Assembly: GCA_021807125.1 (NCBI GenBank)
Contig: JAKAPK010000001.1
Coordinates: 246,354 to 310,353, forward strand
Reading direction: 5' to 3'
Length of the DNA stretch: 64,000 nt
From: Nanobdellota archaeon
Lineage (GTDB): Archaea > Nanobdellota > Nanobdellia > Parvarchaeales > Parvarchaeaceae
The first letter of the stretch is position 1. Each line of letters begins with the position of its first letter. Shown here piece after piece: positions 11,001 to 19,066 of the stretch. The notes under the pieces are model-generated. The model was given only the letters and a program-made list of their open reading frames with translations, was not told the origin of the DNA and ran no database searches. A program made the position numbers and the translations under genes.

Positions 11001-11136
11001 CACAGCGCTTCAAAAATACATGCTAACGGGACAATGTTCGATAGATACATCGGCACAGAACTATTGTGCAAACCTGAATTATTTACCAGGAGTATACTTT
11101 AACAATACGCAGCTCATTTCTGGTACGCCGATATGA
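8038..11136 (+). CDS. aglB: Oligosaccharyltransferase STT3/AglB
   Basis: 1032 aa, multi-TM, WWDYGYW motif and DPYIFY; unusual charged coiled-coil-like N-terminal extension. Confidence 0.9.
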   Translation: MDESEIKNLEKKIDSDYSKLGSEIKKEEKLVEKEIEKTHAEKTAITEIELEINAESIKRFGRVLYDIFIAKKVLFYVILALAVIIGFEIRIASLPALGASPLIGNNYLNVGGSLSGLDPYIFYIEAVNILHFGNVPLTEHLEYLPIGYPARVDRYVVSFFGAYAYNLLHFIEPSATLMTWFMVIPPFTAIFMTILLFFIILELFNDYWAASIGALMFPAFQTLLSRAVAGFSDKEMIGFMFMLLAILMIIKLIKSKNVSSKVVFGFMLALATGLTGASTGYVQYLALGIPAVFIALIMLDFAKKGDLYAFLPFGLWILFTESMVYQPISSLLTNIIYLPTYFVYLLILFKLFVYDKYKSKLKIPFVGHGVSLVVYSGLVAIGLLGVTGLNRLFNIFSTIVSEIAYPLGIGQPNPVSLTVAEYAPQTLAQRICDYNFFLGSCGDPNTIGLNLILFYGGMFFLLYLIAKRFKHGNALYLFALPIIMLLNGGTFTPGNGSNSLVALFSFAALLPLVDWAINRKKSQRKISVSILLVLILVSMILSVSFSGINQTTNYYKYAAIAFAVLILIWAAFDKLEDDAQNKPIYLVMLIFFVLTMALSNLETWLIQITELIAAVLIPFAIVFMTRSGVTLSRMLFKKHGYVLFAGAIIILAIAFVAYDLYTSLNYSYAVAQSSGSGLALWGPSLLWVNQNTPYNSTLISWWDYGYWEEAIGNRTTVADGSNAFGYQSMIAKYFFEATSPYQYATYLNFVHQPTYAVISGSEVLKFSAISTIALNYTQFTPMTQSPSSALNTQNIGNKSYKYLAIFGGNNAGIGPVEQNMVVNGEPWNSSETLLVNVLIPFNYTNGTYVEGPPYGVVYNPLTQQLSNALPINNYCVYGSGCVNESNSGIPGAIMLLNGTDTPVLHIGGYSQFPGGYATAPINMQAYGNSPSLLYMPQKSLNTLFVKLYLLNETVPGFKLVFTDNLPADSLLSIENQVLTNINIYQINYTALQKYMLTGQCSIDTSAQNYCANLNYLPGVYFNNTQLISGTPI

Positions 11137-11681
11137 ACGTCATAATATCCGGACTGACGGCCTCCGGAAAATCTACACTTGCTAGAAATATAGCAGCGGA
11201 TTTTAATCTTACTTATTTCTCTGCAAGTTCGAAGCTGCGTGAACTGCTTCCGCCAAAAGAATTTCAGTTTTGGGAATCAAAAAAAGGGATAGACGCGATA
11301 AAATTCAGGTTATCTCATCCGAAATACGATAAACTGCTGGATTCTTATATAATAAAATACATGTCTGAAAACGATAATCTGATAATAGACAGTTGGGTTG
11401 CTTCATGGAAAGTAAAAGATGATAGGACAATTAAAATATATCTTAAGGCCACGATTGAAGAACGTGCAAGAAGAGTTAGCGGAAGAGACGGAGTAGATTA
11501 TAAGAACGCTCTTGATTTCATGAAAACAAAGGACAAACTAACATCGAAGATATACAAACAAGTCTATGATATAGACGTTATAAGTGATTTGACTCCCTTT
11601 AATCTTGTGGTTGACTCGACAAAATTGGATGCGGAAGTCCTAAAAACCGTTTGTGAAACTTTCTTACACAGCGTAAAATAA
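11133..11681 (+). CDS. cmk: Cytidylate kinase (archaeal)
   Basis: MNVIISGLTASGKSTLARNIAADFNLTYFSAS; location next to cbf5. Confidence 0.82.
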   Translation: MNVIISGLTASGKSTLARNIAADFNLTYFSASSKLRELLPPKEFQFWESKKGIDAIKFRLSHPKYDKLLDSYIIKYMSENDNLIIDSWVASWKVKDDRTIKIYLKATIEERARRVSGRDGVDYKNALDFMKTKDKLTSKIYKQVYDIDVISDLTPFNLVVDSTKLDAEVLKTVCETFLHSVK

Positions 11682-11711
11682 TTATTTAACCTAACTCTGA
11701 GCAATTATTTA

Positions 11712-12725
11712 ATGGGTTTACCATTTGAGAACATAAAGCGCGATGTGCATGTGCTTCGTGATGAATCTACGGAAGACGGATACGGAATATACCCCGAAAA
11801 AAGGACTATATCCCAAAAGCTTGAAGGAGGATTTATACTTCTGGATAAGCCGTCCGGTATAAGGTCTAGGACCGCCGCAGAAACCGCAAAACGCATGCTG
11901 TCCTCTTTAGGCGTTAGTAAACTGGGTTACTCCGGGACCTTAGAACAATGAGGAAATCCTGCAGTTACAGGTTTATTACCGCTAACATTGAACCGCGCAA
12001 ACAAAGTCGTATCTATGCTCTTATTGGGCGGTAAAGAATACGTCGGTATTATGCACCTCCACGGCGCCGTTTCGTCGGAAACGCTTGAGAAAACAATAAA
12101 ATCTTTTACCGGGAAGATAACTCAGCTTCCGCCAGTAAGATCAAACGTCAAGCGCGCTCTAAGAGAAAGAGAGGTCTTCTATCTTGATATCCTTGAAGTA
12201 ATGGACAAAGACGTGCTGTTTAAAACCGGTGTTCAATCCGGTACTTATATAAGAAAATTAGTCCATGATATCGGACAAACACTAGGTACTGGCGCACACA
12301 TGTCAGAATTGAGAAGAACAAAAGTATGTTCGCTTAAAGAAAGTGACAGGCTCGTTACTCTACAGGATATAGACGATGCCGTTTTTTATTATGTCAACGA
12401 AAACGATGGCAAATTCCTAAATTACTGCGTTCAAAACATAGAATCTGCTATTGATTTCATGCCGAAGGTATTCTTATCAGATTATGCGGTGGACACCATA
12501 TGTCATGGTTCACCGGTAGCAGTTCCAGGAATAGTAAAATTCAATGATTTTTCTAAAAATGAAAAGATAGCACTATTCAGCCTTAAAGGGGAACTCGTGG
12601 CGATTGGGGATTCAATTGTGGAATCACAAAATCTTTATGGAATGGAAAAAGGCATTGTTGTTAAAACGGATTCGGTTGTTATGCCTATAGGCACATATCC
12701 AAAATACGAACGTGAAAAGGTTTAA
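11712..12725 (+). CDS. cbf5: Cbf5/TruB family RNA pseudouridine synthase, encoded in two exons: join(11712..11943,11956..12725)
   Basis: Track ORFs 11712..11951 and 11988..12725 are halves of one Cbf5; removing 11944-11955 deletes the in-frame TGA and gives SGTLDPAVTGLLP; exons total 1002 nt (333 aa + stop). Confidence 0.88.
11944..11955 (+). other. Candidate 12-nt BHB-type archaeal intron in cbf5 (aacaatgaggaa)
   Basis: Outer helix 11933-37/57-61, bulge 11954-56 (aaa), central helix 11938-41/50-53, bulge 11942-44 (aga); predicted cuts after second nt of each 3-nt bulge give the boundaries that restore GTLDP. Confidence 0.8.
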
Positions 12726-12751
12726 TTTGCCCAGCGCGCGGTATCTAATCA

Positions 12752-12825
12752 GGGGTGGTGATCTAGCTTGGTATGATGCCAGACTCGGGCTCTGGCAGTC
12801 CTGGGTTCAAATCCCAGCCGCCCCA
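12752..12825 (+). tRNA. tRNA-Pro (CGG)
   Basis: GGGGUGG/CCGCCCC acceptor; CCAGA-CUCGGGC-UCUGG anticodon arm; CUGGG-UUCAAAU-CCCAG T arm; no encoded CCA. Confidence 0.92.
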
Positions 12826-13050
12826 TAGCGAATATATAATAATTGCTCTCTAAGAGGGAAGACACTCCCATGGGCGAGTGGAGTTTAGGCCCGCATGTTT
12901 ATGATGCTACGGATCCGGGTTTTGAGAATTCTGAAATTTACGTAGATACCATAGCTAAATTAGGATAACTATGATCTATTAGGCAGGCTGGCTACAAAAT
13001 ATCCTTGACTGGTGCGATCTTTGACTTATACATAACTTTTCTTAAAAATG

Positions 13051-13162
13051 TGGGGTCAGCCGGATTTGAACCGACGTCAAGCGCTTTCACCTTTAATCAT
13101 CCTTGCGTCATTTTTCCAGTCAAGCTGGAGGCGCTTGTTCTACCGGGCTAAACTATGACCCC
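13051..13162 (-). tRNA. tRNA-Trp (CCA), intron-containing
   Basis: GGGGUCA/UGACCCC acceptor; AGCGC/GCGCU anticodon stem; loop CUCCAG^intron^A; 112 nt precursor, 73 nt after removing 39 nt. Confidence 0.85.
13086..13124 (-). other. tRNA-Trp intron (about 39 nt, canonical 37/38 position)
   Basis: Removing CUUGACUGGAAAAAUGACGCAAGGAUGAUUAAAGGUGAA gives a 7-nt loop CUCCAGA; central helix CUCC/GGUG has one U-U mismatch (relaxed BHB). Confidence 0.7.
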
Positions 13163-13164
13163 AC

Positions 13165-13695
13165 TTAAGTGAATATTCTGTATTTATCCTTTCCTTCAAG
13201 CTCTTCCATTACTCTTTCAGCTATGTCTTTTTCTATGCTTGATGGTAACTGCAGTCTTTTATTTATATCTTCATAATCCAAAAATGGCTGTTTTTTTCGT
13301 TCATCTATTATTTTCTGAGTCATTTTTTTGCCTATATTTGGTATCAATTCCAATGAATTTAGCCTTACGTTTACAGGTCCCAAAACATTTATTATCGTAG
13401 TGAATTTTTGCTCTTCTTCTTTAACTCTCTTAGATATTAATTCGGCCAATCTTTCTTTTCCTGCACCACTTAGTTTTTCTGGTTTTATCCTGCCGATTAT
13501 ATGGTGTATTTCATCTCTTTTGTTCTCACCTATGTATACTTTCTTTTCTGATTCAAGAGATACGTCTTTTTTTGTAGCTGCTACAAGTAATGATAGAGAA
13601 TCTGTGAGTATTATTGCGGATGCCTTGTGGTCTTTTGAGTCCATAAGACCGTGTGGTAGGTATTCTATCACATAAGCATATTCGTCTTTTCCCAT
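13165..13695 (-). CDS. DUF655 family protein (HhH-containing, nucleic-acid binding)
   Basis: ELIPNIGKKMTQKIIDERKKQPFLDYEDINKRL; conserved position next to rpoF and rpl21e. Confidence 0.85.
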   Translation of the reverse strand: MGKDEYAYVIEYLPHGLMDSKDHKASAIILTDSLSLLVAATKKDVSLESEKKVYIGENKRDEIHHIIGRIKPEKLSGAGKERLAELISKRVKEEEQKFTTIINVLGPVNVRLNSLELIPNIGKKMTQKIIDERKKQPFLDYEDINKRLQLPSSIEKDIAERVMEELEGKDKYRIFT

Positions 13696-13714
13696 AAGGA
13701 TATAAGGATTTTAC

Positions 13715-14038
13715 TTAGCTATATTTCTTTAGAACCGCAAGAATTTTCTTTATATCCTCCTCTTTTACTACTTCTTTTAGGGGAGAAAGTATCGCACGTA
13801 CCTGGTCGACAGAAGTAGGCGCTGCGTCGATTATCATGCGTATATAGTCATCGCGTATAGAAAGATTTAAAGCCTGAATATCGGAAAATGCTTTATCAAA
13901 ATCCGACAATTTTATGTTTTTGGTTATATGTTCGACCAATTTCTTACCTAGTTCTAAGTTTGAATCAACGTACTTAGCGTATTTCTCCTTTACTTCAGTT
14001 TCGCTTATCAACTTTTCATCAACTATTTCGTATTCCAT
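13715..14038 (-). CDS. rpoF: DNA-directed RNA polymerase subunit F (Rpb4)
   Basis: 107 aa; L21e-RpoF-DUF655 gene order; VDQVRAILSPLKE...ILAVLKKY. Confidence 0.82.
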   Translation of the reverse strand: MEYEIVDEKLISETEVKEKYAKYVDSNLELGKKLVEHITKNIKLSDFDKAFSDIQALNLSIRDDYIRMIIDAAPTSVDQVRAILSPLKEVVKEEDIKKILAVLKKYS

Positions 14039-14041
14039 GTT

Positions 14042-14332
14042 TCAGACCTTTTTTAAGTGGACTGGTAGTATATTTACGTACTTTATCGCTTTTCCCGAAA
14101 TGAATTCCACGGTGTAGGACCTACCGCGCTGCTCTATCACCTTTCCAGCCACACCAAAAAATCTCCTGTGAGGTATGTTCTTTTGTACGGATGGATCAGG
14201 GATTACAACGACTCTATCATTAACATTGAAAGATTGAAGAGCAGCTTTTATGTTTATTTTACCGTGTTCATCAACGGCTCTGGTTAGTCTATTTCTAGAT
14301 CTTCTGTGCATTCCTTTTCCTGTTGTTGCCAT
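14042..14332 (-). CDS. rpl21e: 50S ribosomal protein L21e
   Basis: MATTGKGMHRRSRNRLTRAV...GDRVVVIPDPSVQKNIPHRRFFGVAGKVIEQRGRSYTVEF-like. Confidence 0.95.
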   Translation of the reverse strand: MATTGKGMHRRSRNRLTRAVDEHGKINIKAALQSFNVNDRVVVIPDPSVQKNIPHRRFFGVAGKVIEQRGRSYTVEFISGKAIKYVNILPVHLKKV

Positions 14333-14463
14333 ATTAATCCTGTATTGAGATATACAGATTTTTTGCCATTATAAACTTTGCTATCCTTATATATGCTTAT
14401 TATTTTTACGCTTATTGTGCTTATTAAGTTTATAAGCAAGTATACTTCTAATAATTATTTGTC

Positions 14464-15507
14464 ATGGCAGGAAAAGGGGATTATTATAGAGTTTCTTTGG
14501 AGGACATGATAGCCTCACAAAAGACATTAAACGCTTATTTTGAGATCTTTGATAGATACAAAGAATTTAAACCGGAAGCATACGCGTTTGCGCTCCAGGT
14601 GATGGGATACAAGCGCATGAATTCTAAATATAACATAAATTGGCTGGATCAGAGTGCGACCGAACTTCACGTTTATGCGAAACAAAAGACTTTTTTTGAT
14701 GAGTCTGGAAAAGCGCTCGATTTGAATGATTTATATGAGAGCTTTGGTGAGAAGGACGTATCGAACGACATTAAAATCCTAACATATTCGATAGAAAGCA
14801 CTCTTTCAACAGAAGGTTCGACATTTTTAGAGATTGACAAAAATTCAACACTAAAAGAAAACAAGTCAAATTACATTCCACCGTGCCTTGCAGGTATGAG
14901 AATAAAAATAGGGCAGTCAGAGAAAACGCTAGACAAGGTGCTACTGCTTGACAGTTCCGCTAATTTCAGCTTCAGCGGAAATACGATCGAATTCGAAACT
15001 TTATCCACCAACTTCAGTTTCAATGAAAACGTATATTCGCTAAATATCAGCAAAACCTTAGACAAAAGCAGCAGTGAGCCGATTTACAGGCTTAAATACG
15101 TAATAAGAGAATTCGGTCCCGAAAATCGCGATGTTACCATAGTAGACGAGGCAAATACTAAGATTTTAATCGCATTTGCGAAAGCAATAAAGAATGATAT
15201 GATATTCTCAACAGTAACGTTGAACGGCAATACGGATTCGCTTAGGGCAGCAGACTTGATCACCAAGAGAAAGATTACCAAACAATCGCTACAGGACCAG
15301 CTGTATAAAGAAGCCGAAACTATCAATTCCGAGATAAAGGAAAGTGCAGCTTCTTACGTCCTTAATTCCGGTAGATATAAATTAAACAATGGACTTGTAT
15401 GCGACGGTTTGAAATGTGTGCCTGTGAAGGTCTTTATAAAAAGCTGTGAAAATCTGGTAGACGAAATTACACTGTCAAAACTAAGCCGAATTGAAGGCTT
15501 TGGATAA
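14464..15507 (+). CDS. Hypothetical protein, no family recognised
   Basis: 347 aa ORF with TATA-like upstream sequence; starts near-leaderless. Confidence 0.65.
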   Translation: MAGKGDYYRVSLEDMIASQKTLNAYFEIFDRYKEFKPEAYAFALQVMGYKRMNSKYNINWLDQSATELHVYAKQKTFFDESGKALDLNDLYESFGEKDVSNDIKILTYSIESTLSTEGSTFLEIDKNSTLKENKSNYIPPCLAGMRIKIGQSEKTLDKVLLLDSSANFSFSGNTIEFETLSTNFSFNENVYSLNISKTLDKSSSEPIYRLKYVIREFGPENRDVTIVDEANTKILIAFAKAIKNDMIFSTVTLNGNTDSLRAADLITKRKITKQSLQDQLYKEAETINSEIKESAASYVLNSGRYKLNNGLVCDGLKCVPVKVFIKSCENLVDEITLSKLSRIEGFG

Positions 15508-15694
15508 TTACAATTTTTTTATAAAATATCGCGCATTTCCAAGTATTTAGACTCGACTTTTCTATGTACCTGACAGCGTACGATCCTTATTCACGTCGCA
15601 GTACCATCAGCTGTGCCACATAAACTTTCATTTTTTATTGTGTATTTCACTAATTAAAATACATACATTAGAAGACATCGTGAAAATGCGAAGT

Positions 15695-16333
15695 TTAAGG
15701 GGGTGATGCTAAATGTCCCGGTAACGCCGCACCACCTATAATGAACGCAACTATTCCAGCGGCTATAAGAAGGATCCAAAGAACAGCAAGTAATATATTC
15801 CAGCTCATTGGCATGTCAATCTTTCTTTTTGGAAACTTATCAAGTATAAGAGAGGCTGGGAAAGTGAATATTGCCGCTAATCCAAACAATATAAATAAAG
15901 CGAGAAGCTCAAACGGCTCCTTTGTGAGCCCTAGAGAATAACTCGATATACCGTACCATATCGTCATGCCTCCAAACATTAGAGATAGGAAGCCGGCGTA
16001 ACTCGTTTTTACGCGCAGTCTTATACTTAATGAGAAAGCTAGCATTATTATGCCGAATGCGACAAGCGGATCAAAAAATAATATGTTGTACGGACCAGGT
16101 AAGAACCACATAAATTGAGATACTACTCCTATGATCAGCGTATAAACGGCGACTATCGCCATGGTAATTGATAGGCTTTCTAACATCGGCTTCAGCGACA
16201 TTTGACCCCTTCTATAGGCCCAATACGCATCGGCCATCAAATAAGCCAATAAAAGCGCAGAAAACGAGATAGAGAAAAGATAAAAGGCAAGCTCATCTGT
16301 GAATGCCATAGTCGCTACACTACTATAAAGCAA
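15695..16333 (-). CDS. Multi-TM membrane protein, DUF981-like
   Basis: LLAYLMADAYWAYRRG...WFLPGPYNILFFDPLVAFGIIML...SYAGFLSLMFGGMTIWYGI. Confidence 0.65.
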   Translation of the reverse strand: MLYSSVATMAFTDELAFYLFSISFSALLLAYLMADAYWAYRRGQMSLKPMLESLSITMAIVAVYTLIIGVVSQFMWFLPGPYNILFFDPLVAFGIIMLAFSLSIRLRVKTSYAGFLSLMFGGMTIWYGISSYSLGLTKEPFELLALFILFGLAAIFTFPASLILDKFPKRKIDMPMSWNILLAVLWILLIAAGIVAFIIGGAALPGHLASPP

Positions 16334-16432
16334 CCTCTCAATTTAAAGATTGATTTACAAAATAGTTTTTCCGGAGAGGTAATGAATAAGTAATATATCT
16401 CTAATACGGGCCGACTTCATTTAGAAGATAAT

Positions 16433-16515
16433 TGCAGAGGGAGGGATTCGAACCCTCGAAGGCCTGAGCCATAAGGTCCTTAGCCTTACGCGTTTGACCG
16501 CTTCGCTACCTCTGC
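16433..16515 (-). tRNA. tRNA-Leu, apparent anticodon AAG
   Basis: GCAGAGG/CCUCUGC acceptor, A73, long variable arm, anticodon arm UAAGG-CUAAGGA-CCUUA. Confidence 0.88.
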
Positions 16516-16641
16516 ATTAATAAATCTAATCTTATTATTTGTTGCTTATAAAAGATTAGTGGGACTCTCTTAAAAGAGAAAAAGCACATTAAGATCTAAT
16601 TTTAATTTAGAAGCTATATCGCAGAGATGTCTTCTTTGTCA

Positions 16642-17730
16642 CTATAGCACTTCTGTACCGTTTTTTCTTATAACTATATCATCTTCGAACCTTACTCCGC
16701 CGAATCCCTCTATATATATGCCTGGTTCGACTGTGAACACCATATTGTCGGCAAGTTTTATATCGGAATATGAACCTAAGCCACCTCCATCGTGTACTTC
16801 CAGACCCAAAGAATGACCTAAGGAGTGTATAAACTTTCCTTTGTATATACCACCCGCATAAGAGTTTATATTTGATTCTGCCAACGAGTGTATAGATTTC
16901 GCTAGTTCTCCCGGTCTAATACTTTTTATAGCTAGATTTTGAGTTGCCAATACCAAATCGACCATCTCTTCCTTTTTTTTATAATCGTTTCCCTTGCCGA
17001 ACAATATAGTTCTTGTGATATCACTGCAGTAATTGTCTACTTTCGCACCGACATCTATCAAAACGAAATCTCCATTTTTTAGCTTAGTCATATCAGGTGA
17101 ATGGTGTGGTTGAGACGCATTCTTGCCGAAGCAGACTATACTTTCAAAAGATGTTGAATCTGCGCCTTTTTCGACCAGAATCTCAGCAAATTTTTCCGCA
17201 ATATTTTTTTCGGTAACATTCTTTCTCAATAATGTCATTGTTTCCTTTATAGCCGCCTTCGTCAATTTGCAGGCTTTTTTAATTCTGCGTATTTCGTACT
17301 CATCCTTTGTTATTCTGGCATCCATAAGTGATTTTGATATATCTAATGGAGTTTCTGAGGATATGTTCTTTAATAATGTGTAAGTATTCAACGGCAGATA
17401 TCCTCCGTTTACACCTGTCCTTTGGTTATGGAGTTCATTTATCAGGCTATCGCGCATTTTATCCCAACTATCTATACGAACGACGTCAATATCTTTTGAG
17501 GACTGTTTTATCGCAGTCTCATACTCAAGGGGATAACAAAATAGCTTTATTCCATTTCTGTCAGCTATTAGATAGTCTCCTTCAAAAAGACCAGAAGTAA
17601 AATCCGTAAGATACTTGAAATTCGCATCCTGGCAGCCGGATATCGCGTTAGATATAACTAATTTATCAATATCACACACAGAAAATATCTTTTTAAGCCG
17701 ATTTAGGATTACCCCTTTTCTCAGCACCAT
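16642..17730 (-). CDS. M24 family aminopeptidase (Xaa-Pro peptidase-like)
   Basis: GDFVLIDVGAKVDNYCSDITRTILFG; HSLGHSLGLEVHDGG; VFTVEPGIYIEGFGGVRFEDD. Confidence 0.92.
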   Translation of the reverse strand: MVLRKGVILNRLKKIFSVCDIDKLVISNAISGCQDANFKYLTDFTSGLFEGDYLIADRNGIKLFCYPLEYETAIKQSSKDIDVVRIDSWDKMRDSLINELHNQRTGVNGGYLPLNTYTLLKNISSETPLDISKSLMDARITKDEYEIRRIKKACKLTKAAIKETMTLLRKNVTEKNIAEKFAEILVEKGADSTSFESIVCFGKNASQPHHSPDMTKLKNGDFVLIDVGAKVDNYCSDITRTILFGKGNDYKKKEEMVDLVLATQNLAIKSIRPGELAKSIHSLAESNINSYAGGIYKGKFIHSLGHSLGLEVHDGGGLGSYSDIKLADNMVFTVEPGIYIEGFGGVRFEDDIVIRKNGTEVL

Positions 17731-17809
17731 CTCATCTTATCAAGTTTGTGATATTTAATAAATCAGATTTTTAAGAAAAGTTTATAAATCGCAGTTTTGT
17801 ATCCTTTGG

Positions 17810-19066
17810 ATGAATAGTACTTACGCTTACATATTTTTTGCTTTTGTTAGCGTACTTGTAATCGCGTTAGGGATATATTATATAAGCAGCCTCATAAGTA
17901 CTACACAAATCCCCGTATCTTCTATGCAAGTCAGCGTAAGACTTACAGATCCATCGGACGTTCCCCTTGGTACGACAAGCCTGACTATAAACTACTCCGA
18001 GATATATTTACACGTTATCGCTAACGGCTCATCTGAATGGATTACTGAGAATTCGAGCGGCAGTATAAACTTGCTGGCTCTCGTTAATCGCAGTGCTTTT
18101 CTGGGGATAATCAACCTATCTGGTAGTCTTATAATAGAGGGGGCTGGCTTTAACATTAGCGCGGCAAGCATAACCATAAATGAGTCTCAGCATGACGTTA
18201 TAGCTTCTGGTAACAGATTTTTGGTGAACGTAAGCAATCAGTTAAATCTAAATAGAAGTGCTAGCGTGCTCATAGACCTTAACCCGACTATCTTGATAAT
18301 GCTTACCGCAAACGCACCTTTGTTTGTAATAGTACCTTCCCTTGGGGCGATAATTGAGAATAATTCCGAAACTATTCCATTAAACACCGGAAAAAACAAT
18401 TTAAACCCGGTATCACACAGCGAGATGAATCTGTTAAATAGAGCAAGACCCAATATAAGCATAACGTCTGCTTTTCTAGGAGTTTTCGATAATTTCACAA
18501 GTTTGTCACTAACCGTGAGAGATAATTCAAACGCCAGCATTGCACTTAATAGCCTTAAAGTTTATGGGCCTTTAGAAATGATAATAAACGAAACAGACTT
18601 GGGCATTTTGAACGATACGCTCCTAAATTTTACTAAAGATATCGCTAATTTTAGCGTTGGATTAGAACATAACATCAGTGAAAACGGACGTGAATTCGTA
18701 GGAATGCAGGGGGTAAATTTTTTAATAAACTCCAATGGGGCTTTATTCTTACCGTTCAACAGACTGGAAGCCGTTTCATCGCAGGCTCAAAACAGTCAGA
18801 CTGTGTCTAGTAGCCTGCACTGTGGTACTATACTCCCTTTGCTATCCCCCAAGACTGAGTCACAAATAAACGGCGCAATTGCCTCCTGTGTTGAGAATAA
18901 TGCGTTTATTCTTGGCGCCTCGCAATCGGCGACGTTATCATTCAATGACATTATACGTTTTGGTTTTGGTGCATTAGTGGTAAAGCCGATAATAGGCGAT
19001 AGTTATAAGATTATTTTGCACGGAAATTCAGATTCTGCCGCAATAGCGAACACTAGCGCAAACTAG
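17810..19066 (+). CDS. Secreted/anchored DUF4382-like protein
   Basis: N-terminal TM; VRLTDPSDVPLGTTSLTINYSEIYLH; paralog of 59857..61548. Confidence 0.6.
   Translation: MNSTYAYIFFAFVSVLVIALGIYYISSLISTTQIPVSSMQVSVRLTDPSDVPLGTTSLTINYSEIYLHVIANGSSEWITENSSGSINLLALVNRSAFLGIINLSGSLIIEGAGFNISAASITINESQHDVIASGNRFLVNVSNQLNLNRSASVLIDLNPTILIMLTANAPLFVIVPSLGAIIENNSETIPLNTGKNNLNPVSHSEMNLLNRARPNISITSAFLGVFDNFTSLSLTVRDNSNASIALNSLKVYGPLEMIINETDLGILNDTLLNFTKDIANFSVGLEHNISENGREFVGMQGVNFLINSNGALFLPFNRLEAVSSQAQNSQTVSSSLHCGTILPLLSPKTESQINGAIASCVENNAFILGASQSATLSFNDIIRFGFGALVVKPIIGDSYKIILHGNSDSAAIANTSAN

Noticed and set aside
11949-11951. In-frame TGA in cbf5 as selenocysteine readthrough or a simple pseudogene
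   Set aside because: Readthrough would leave a multi-residue insertion in the catalytic motif, and the rest of both halves looks intact; exact 12-nt removal plus BHB fold explains it better.
13086-13124. Box C/D guide RNA within the tRNA-Trp intron
   Set aside because: AUGA/UGA strings are present, but no proper C/D plus C'/D' spacing or CUGA D box.
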